A stretch of DNA of 6,467 bases from a bacterium. GTDB taxonomy: Bacteria > Myxococcota_A > Bradymonadia > UBA7976 > UBA1532. The notes beneath the pieces were generated by a model, which was given only the letters and a program-made list of their open reading frames with translations, made no database searches and was not told the origin of the DNA. Position 1 is the first letter of the stretch, and each line of letters opens with the position of its first letter. Shown here piece after piece: positions 1 to 3,865 of the stretch. The stretch is from positions 1-6,467 of the forward strand of contig JAUHVS010000350.1 in the NCBI GenBank assembly GCA_030424955.1. The letters run 5' to 3'. Both the position numbers and the translations under genes were made by a program.

Positions 1-252
1 ATCGGCTTGGAGGCCCTTGAAGCGTCTCCTGCTCAGGCGCGCGTCCTCACCCTGGCCGAGGCCGTCTCGCACCTCCCCGAGGTTGCGCTGGACGCCCGTG
101 GGCTCGCCGATGTGCGGCACGGCCGAACCTTCGAGGCAGACGCTGTGGAGGTGACGCTGGGGCGCGTGCTCGAGCCCAACGGCGACCTGGTCGCGCTGGT
201 CAGCGTGGGGGCCGACGGGCAGGGCCAGGTCGTTCGCGGCTTTGCAGGCTAG
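1..252 (+). CDS. truB: tRNA pseudouridine-55 synthase TruB, C-terminal fragment
   Basis: This is the last 83 codons of a gene that begins before the window and ends at TAG 250-252. TruB isomerises uridine 55 in the T-loop of tRNAs. Only the C-terminal domain is visible; the catalytic domain lies upstream. The segment has the pattern I associate with TruB C-termini: a leucine-rich 'LAEAVSHLPEVALD' stretch, then 'VRHGRTF' (the G that follows a short helix), then a beta-rich tail with 'GDLVALVSV' and a final 'VVRGFAG'. The call leans heavily on context, because truB directly before rpsO and pnp is a common bacterial order. The fragment is open from the first base, so the TTG at 7 is not needed as a start. 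Without the catalytic aspartate in view, another PUA-like or short RNA-binding protein cannot be fully excluded. Confidence 0.72.
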   Translation: MGLEALEASPAQARVLTLAEAVSHLPEVALDARGLADVRHGRTFEADAVEVTLGRVLEPNGDLVALVSVGADGQGQVVRGFAG

Positions 253-493
253 CGTCGCCTGCTCTTGGCCGGACGCCGACACGCGCGCCCGTCGTCGCCA
301 GGGCCACCGCCAAGTTGCCGGCGCCGGCGTTTCCGCGTCTTTGGCGATGCCCTGCCTCACCCTCGGCGGGCGCCTCTTGTCGGACACGCTCGCGCGTGCT
401 GGTTCAATGCCAGAGTCTCAACGACCTTCAAGGGCGAGGCGGGCCTCTTTGGGCGCCGAAGGGCGTTCGCAAGCCGCCTCATGTGACGGCTGT
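253..493. other. Non-coding spacer between truB and rpsO promoter
   Basis: I see no convincing gene here. Open frames exist on both strands, but they are the usual by-product of high GC and none has a recognisable protein pattern. The stretch contains a perfect 12-bp palindrome at 317-328 (GCCGGCGCCGGC). It lies between CGCCAA (308-313) and its complement TTGGCG (341-346), so a folded element is possible. No stem with a following T-run marks a clear terminator for truB, so read-through into rpsO is possible. Confidence 0.5.
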
Positions 494-500
494 TGCAGGG

Positions 501-529
501 TTGACCCCTGCAGGTGCCTCGGCTATAAG
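501..529 (+). promoter_or_regulatory. Sigma70-type promoter for rpsO
   Basis: TTGACC at 501-506 matches five of six bases of the -35 consensus. TATAAG at 524-529 matches five of six of the -10 consensus, and the spacer is exactly 17 nt. Transcription would start near 535-538, giving a 5' leader of about 70 nt before the rpsO ATG at 609. In a GC-rich spacer this pairing is unlikely to be accidental. The -35 hexamer overlaps a perfect inverted repeat, TGCAGGG (494-500) and CCCTGCA (506-512), which could be a regulator site. Confidence 0.72.
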
Positions 530-532
530 GCG

Positions 533-602
533 CCACCGATTCAACACCATCGCTGGACGACGGCCCGGCGATTGGATAGCGCGGTCTGTGGCCGCACTGG
601 AG
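533..602 (+). promoter_or_regulatory. rpsO 5' leader with two hairpins and ribosome binding site
   Basis: The predicted leader can form a stem of 533-540 with 549-556 (seven pairs and one C/C mismatch). A second stem pairs 581-586 with 590-595 (six pairs including one G-U) over a 3-nt UGU loop. CCGAT 536-540 can also pair with ATTGG 571-575, an alternative to the first stem. The Shine-Dalgarno GGAG lies at 599-602, six bases before the ATG and four bases after the second hairpin. S15 is known to repress its own mRNA through structured leaders in several bacteria, and these leaders differ between lineages. An autoregulatory role here is inferred from position and folding only. No known S15-binding motif was matched exactly. 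Confidence 0.4.
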
Positions 603-608
603 ACTGAG

Positions 609-878
609 ATGCCGCTCGATCATGACGTCAAGGTTGACATCATCGAACAGTTCAAGCGTGGCGAGCAGGACACGGGCTCGCCCGAGGTCCAGGTCGCGCT
701 CCTGACGCAGCGCGTCCGTGACCTCACGGAGCACCTGAAGATCCACAAGCACGACCACTCGTCGCGCCGTGGCCTGAAGAAGCTCGTCGGTCAGCGGACC
801 CGCCTGCTGCGCTACCTGCGCAACAAGGACGTGGACCGTTATCGCACGGTCATTCAGACGCTCGGCCTGCGTCGCTGA
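609..878 (+). CDS. rpsO: 30S ribosomal protein S15
   Basis: An 89-residue protein, the standard length for bacterial S15. S15 binds the central domain of 16S rRNA at a three-way junction, is an early step in assembly of the 30S platform, and contributes to an intersubunit bridge. Family signatures are clear: 'DTGSPEVQVALLTQRV' at 21-36, 'LTEHLKIHKHDHSSRRGL' at 39-56 and 'RRGLKKLVGQRTRLLRYL' at 53-70, covering the conserved RNA-binding helices. The start is the ATG at 609, preceded by GGAG at 599-602. An in-frame extension upstream to 315 exists but crosses the promoter and carries no S15 sequence. The gene has its own promoter (501-529) and its own terminator (888-919), so it looks like a largely monocistronic unit, with pnp possibly reached by read-through. 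Confidence 0.98.
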   Translation: MPLDHDVKVDIIEQFKRGEQDTGSPEVQVALLTQRVRDLTEHLKIHKHDHSSRRGLKKLVGQRTRLLRYLRNKDVDRYRTVIQTLGLRR

Positions 879-887
879 GTGCATTGG

Positions 888-919
888 GAGGGAGCCGCGA
901 GGCTCCCTCTTGTGTTTCT
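888..919 (+). terminator. Intrinsic terminator after rpsO
   Basis: A perfect 9-bp stem, GAGGGAGCC (888-896) with GGCTCCCTC (901-909), closes a GCGA loop, which is a stable GNRA tetraloop. It is followed by a T-rich stretch TTGTGTTTCT (910-919). It begins nine bases after the rpsO stop codon. The T-tract is interrupted by G, so some read-through towards pnp is plausible. Confidence 0.88.
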
Positions 920-1103
920 GGCGCTCACGTTCTTCGAAGCGAGCACGGGCCTGGCGCGCGGCTCCGGTGAACGGCGTGAGCGCCGTGACGATTTCTCTGG
1001 CGGTTTGGTCTGGCGACCGCCGTCTGACTCTTGGTGGCCCCATGGCGGGGCATGCCTGCGGTGGCGCAGCTCCGATGTGCGGAGTCAGCGGCAGCCTCCG
1101 TGT
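920..1103 (+). other. Non-coding upstream region and leader of pnp
   Basis: No gene is supported here. The region is dense in small inverted repeats: ACGGCG/CGCCGT at 971-976/981-986 with a TGAG loop, GGCGGT/ACCGCC at 999-1004/1016-1021, GCCCC/GGGGC at 1037-1041/1047-1051, and CTCCG/CGGAG at 1070-1074/1080-1084. There is also a longer-range complement, CTGACTC 1024-1030 with GAGTCAG 1082-1088. The heptamer GTCTGAC occurs twice (1022-1028 and 1102-1108). I found no good -35/-10 pair, so the pnp promoter, if separate from that of rpsO, is not identified. Confidence 0.4.
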
Positions 1104-1144
1104 CTGACCTCATCTGCCAGGCGTGGCGTGGCAGATGAGGTCAG
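1104..1144 (+). promoter_or_regulatory. Long perfect hairpin in pnp leader, candidate RNase III/PNPase control element
   Basis: The left arm 1104-1119 (CTGACCTCATCTGCCA) and right arm 1129-1144 are perfectly complementary over 16 bp around a 9-nt loop (GGCGTGGCG). One further G-U pair is possible at the base. No T-run follows, so it is not an intrinsic terminator. It ends 66 nt before the pnp start. In E. coli, a long stem-loop in the pnp leader is cut by RNase III, and PNPase then removes the duplex end to destabilise its own message. A perfect duplex in the same place before the same gene suggests analogous control. The E. coli stem is longer, so efficient RNase III cutting here is not certain. 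An operator for a DNA-binding dimer is the main alternative. Confidence 0.65.
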
Positions 1145-1200
1145 GAACCGAGGCGCCCACGCGGCACGGCGGGATCACGACGGGCTCAGCGCCCGTGTTG

Positions 1201-1205
1201 AGGAG
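1201..1205 (+). promoter_or_regulatory. Ribosome binding site choosing the pnp start
   Basis: AGGAG sits five bases before the ATG at 1211. A second in-frame ATG at 1220 would lie 14 bases away, which is too far, so translation most likely starts at 1211. Confidence 0.8.
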
Positions 1206-1210
1206 ACCCA

Positions 1211-3319
1211 ATGGTTCCGATGACGCTGGAAACCCAGTACGGCACTGAGAAGATCATCATCGAGACGGGCCGCCTGGCCAAGCAGGCTGGCGGCTCGGTG
1301 CTCGTCACCATGGGCGAGACGGTGGTGCTGGTCACGACCTGCGGCGGCGCTGCGCCCCGCGCCGGTTTTGACTTCCTGCCGCTGACGGTCGAGTACCGTG
1401 AGAAGGCCTATGCGGCCGGCAAGATCCCCGGCGGCTACTTCAAGCGTGAGGCGCGCCCCGGCGAGTGGGAGATCCTGAACGCCCGCCTCATCGACCGCCC
1501 GATGCGGCCGCTCTTCCCCAAGAGCTGGCGCAAGGAGATCCAGGTCATCGCGACCGTCATTTCCTTCGACCAGAAGAACGATCCGGCCATCTGCGCGATG
1601 GTGGGGGCGTCGGCGGCGACGCATCTGAGCGACATCCCCTTCGCAGGCCCTGTGGCCGGCTGCCGGGTGGCGCTGGTCAACGGCGAGTACATCGTCAACC
1701 CGACCTACGCCCAGGTCGAGAACGCGAAGCTGTCGGTCATCGTCGCGGCGTCCGAGGCGGCGGTGATGATGGTTGAGGGCGAGGGCAAGGAGGCGTCGGA
1801 GCAGGAGATGGTGGACGCCATCTACACCGCGCACGAGGCGATCAAGCCGGTGCTGGTCCTGCAGGAGCAGCTCCGCGCCAAGCTCGGCAAGGCCAAGCAG
1901 GCGGCCGAGCCCGAGTCCCTCGACATCGATCTGTTCCACAAGGTCATCGACCTGAGCGTCGACCAGCTGGCTGACGCGGCGCAGATCAAGAACAAGGCGG
2001 CCCGCAAGGCCGGCATCTCGGCGGCGAAGAAGGCCACCTTTGAGGCCCTGATCGCCGAGGACGCGGCGTACGCCGATCGCGACAAGGAGATCGGCAAGTA
2101 CCTCGACCGCGTGCTGCGTGACGTCATCCGCACCCAGGTGGTCGAGGACCGGATCCGGATCGACGGCCGCAGCCCGGCCGACGTGCGCAAGATCACCTGC
2201 GAGCTTGACGTGCTGCCGCGGACCCATGGGTCGGCGGTGTTCACCCGCGGCGAGACGCAGGCCCTCGGCGTGGTGACCCTCGGCACCCGCCGTGATGAGC
2301 AGCGCATCGACAACCTGCTCGGCGACAAGTTCGTGCCGTTCATCCTGCACTACAACTTCCCCCCGTTCTCGGTGGGGGAGGCCCGCCCCATTCGCGGCAC
2401 GAGCCGCCGTGAGATCGGGCACGGGACCCTCGCCAAGCGGGGCGTCGAGGGCATCCTCCCGGCCCATGAGGACTTCAGCTACACCATCCGCATCGTGAGT
2501 GAGGTCCTCGAGTCGAACGGCTCGTCCTCGATGGCGACGGTGTGCGCCTCGTCCTTGGCGCTGATGCAGGCGGGTGTGCCGGTGAAGAAGCCCGTCGCGG
2601 GCATCGCGATGGGCCTGATCCAGGAGGGCGAGCAGTACGCGATCCTCTCGGACATCCTGGGCGACGAGGATCACCTCGGCGACATGGACTTCAAGGTCGT
2701 GGGCACCGCCGAGGGCATCACCGCCCTGCAGATGGACATCAAGATCAAGGGGCTGCCCCGCAAGGTGCTGATCCAGGCGCTGGAGCAGGCGCGGGACGGG
2801 CGCCTGCACATCCTGGGTGAGATGGCGAAGGCCATCGAGGCGCCCCGCGACGACCTGTCGGCGCACGCGCCCCGGATCACGTCGATCCACATCAACCCGG
2901 ACCGGATCCGCGACATCATCGGCCCCGGGGGCAAGACCATCCGCGGGATCACCGAGGCGACGGGCTGCTCCATCGACGTGGACGACACCGGCAAGGTGAC
3001 CATCGCGAGCCCCGACAACGAGGCGGCCAAGCGGGCGCTGCAGATCGTCGAGAGCTTGACCGAGGAGGCCGAGGTCGGCCGCATCTACCACGGCACCGTG
3101 CGTAAGGTGGTGGACTTCGGGGCCTTCGTGGAGATCCTCCCGGGCACCGATGGGCTCGTGCACATCTCGGAGCTCGCGGATCACCGCGTCGATCGCGTCG
3201 AGGACGTGGTCGCCGAGGGTGACGAGATCGACGTCAAGTGCATTGGCGTCGACCGCAACGGCAAGATCCGCCTGTCGCTCCGGGCGGCGCTGGCGGACGC
3301 CGAGGGCGCCGGCGAGTAA
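1211..3319 (+). CDS. pnp: Polynucleotide phosphorylase (PNPase)
   Basis: A 702-residue phosphate-dependent 3'-5' exoribonuclease, close to the usual length of about 700. It acts in the cytoplasm as a trimer, releasing nucleoside diphosphates from RNA, often with the RNA degradosome. Domains in order are a first RNase PH domain (about 15-145, with 'GGYFKREARPGEWEIL' at 74-89), a helical linker (about 238-316), a second RNase PH domain (about 322-540), a KH domain (about 556-615, 'IIGPGGKTIRGI' at 569-580) and an S1 domain (about 621-692). Catalytic features are intact: R399/R400 and H404 in 'SRREIGHG', S438-S440 in 'NGSSSMATVC', and D487, H488 and D493 in 'GDEDHLGDMDFK', matching E. coli D486, H487 and D492. 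The stop codon overlaps the dut start, suggesting translational coupling. The leader hairpin at 1104-1144 may mediate autoregulation. Confidence 0.98.
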   Translation: MVPMTLETQYGTEKIIIETGRLAKQAGGSVLVTMGETVVLVTTCGGAAPRAGFDFLPLTVEYREKAYAAGKIPGGYFKREARPGEWEILNARLIDRPMRPLFPKSWRKEIQVIATVISFDQKNDPAICAMVGASAATHLSDIPFAGPVAGCRVALVNGEYIVNPTYAQVENAKLSVIVAASEAAVMMVEGEGKEASEQEMVDAIYTAHEAIKPVLVLQEQLRAKLGKAKQAAEPESLDIDLFHKVIDLSVDQLADAAQIKNKAARKAGISAAKKATFEALIAEDAAYADRDKEIGKYLDRVLRDVIRTQVVEDRIRIDGRSPADVRKITCELDVLPRTHGSAVFTRGETQALGVVTLGTRRDEQRIDNLLGDKFVPFILHYNFPPFSVGEARPIRGTSRREIGHGTLAKRGVEGILPAHEDFSYTIRIVSEVLESNGSSSMATVCASSLALMQAGVPVKKPVAGIAMGLIQEGEQYAILSDILGDEDHLGDMDFKVVGTAEGITALQMDIKIKGLPRKVLIQALEQARDGRLHILGEMAKAIEAPRDDLSAHAPRITSIHINPDRIRDIIGPGGKTIRGITEATGCSIDVDDTGKVTIASPDNEAAKRALQIVESLTEEAEVGRIYHGTVRKVVDFGAFVEILPGTDGLVHISELADHRVDRVEDVVAEGDEIDVKCIGVDRNGKIRLSLRAALADAEGAGE

Positions 3320-3807
3320 TGCCGGACCCGGGCGCGTCGATCGAGGTTCGGGTCTGCCGGTTGGCAGGCGCGGGCGCTCCTGATCCCATCGCGCCCCCAC
3401 GCTACGCGACGGCGGGCTCAGTCGGCCTCGACTTGAGCTGCGCCTCGCGTGCCCCCCTCGTCCTGCAGCCTGGTGAGCGTGGGCTCGTGCCGACTGGCTT
3501 CGCGTGGGAGATCCCGCGGGGCTGGGAGGGCCAGGTGCGTCCTCGGTCTGGGTGGGCCCTGCGCGCCGGGGTGACCGTGCTCAACAGCCCGGGTACGATC
3601 GATCCCGACTTTCGAGGCGAGCTGCAGGTGCTCCTCATCAACCATGGCGCGGAGCCAGTGACGATCCAGCGCCATGACCGTGTCGCCCAGTTGGTGCTGG
3701 CGCCCGCGCCTCAGGCGCGGGTCGGGCTGGTCGACGCGCTCTCAGAGAGCGACCGCTCCGGCGGTGGGTTTGGCCACACTGGGCTGGGTCGCGCGCCTGA
3801 GCCTTGA
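3319..3807 (+). CDS. dut: Deoxyuridine 5'-triphosphate nucleotidohydrolase (dUTPase)
   Basis: A 162-residue trimeric dUTPase that hydrolyses dUTP to dUMP and pyrophosphate, keeping uracil out of DNA and supplying dUMP for thymidylate synthesis. All five family motifs are present in order: 'AGSVGLDLS' (32-40), 'RPRSGWALRAG' (74-84), 'NSPGTIDPDFRGEL' (89-102, with D95 as the likely catalytic base), 'RHDRVAQLVL' (118-127) and the C-terminal P-loop-like 'RSGGGFGHTG' (146-155). His153 stands where many family members have Ser in GFGSTG. The ATG at 3319 shares its A with the last base of the pnp TAA stop (TAATG), a classical coupling arrangement. This start gives the normal N-terminus. An in-frame extension into pnp has no family resemblance. 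The first ~20 residues are slightly longer than in compact homologues. Confidence 0.97.
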   Translation: MPDPGASIEVRVCRLAGAGAPDPIAPPRYATAGSVGLDLSCASRAPLVLQPGERGLVPTGFAWEIPRGWEGQVRPRSGWALRAGVTVLNSPGTIDPDFRGELQVLLINHGAEPVTIQRHDRVAQLVLAPAPQARVGLVDALSESDRSGGGFGHTGLGRAPEP

Positions 3808-3832
3808 TGCGGCGCGCCCGCACTGATAAATC
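3804..3832 (+). promoter_or_regulatory. Weak candidate promoter between dut and the kinase-TonB gene
   Basis: TTGATG at 3804-3809 (four of six -35 bases) overlaps the dut stop. It is followed by the only A/T-rich patch of the spacer, TGATAAATCT (3824-3833). The spacing is 15 to 17 nt, depending on which hexamer is taken as -10. The match is poor, and the patch may instead simply contain the in-frame TAA (3827-3829) that bounds the next reading frame. Confidence 0.22.
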
Positions 3833-3865
3833 TCTGCGTCCACCGGCTGCCGGCGGGGTGCCCCA

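Noticed and set aside
398..414. GCTGG-TTCAATG-CCAGA, resembling a tRNA T-arm
   Set aside because: The stem has only four of five pairs. No matching acceptor stem, anticodon arm or CCA end can be placed around it.
315..608. Possible 98-residue N-terminal extension of S15
   Set aside because: It runs through the promoter and leader, has no S15 similarity, and would give an abnormally long protein. The ATG at 609 has a proper Shine-Dalgarno and yields the standard 89 residues.
971..998. ACGGCG-TGAG-CGCCGT followed by ATTTCTCT as a second terminator
   Set aside because: The stem is only 6 bp and the T-rich part begins five bases after it, too weak to list as a feature.
1104..1144. Reading the pnp leader hairpin as an intrinsic terminator
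   Set aside because: The bases after the stem are GAACCGAGGC, with no T-tract. A convincing terminator for rpsO already exists at 888-919.
879..1223. Open frame between rpsO and pnp
   Set aside because: It starts inside the rpsO terminator region, has no ribosome binding site, crosses the pnp leader hairpin and overlaps the pnp start. The translation has no recognisable character.
1175..3400. A 741-codon open frame on the minus strand opposite pnp
   Set aside because: It is a mirror of the GC-rich third positions of pnp. Its translation is dominated by Arg, Leu, Asp, His and Val with no recognisable motif, while the plus strand encodes an unmistakable PNPase.
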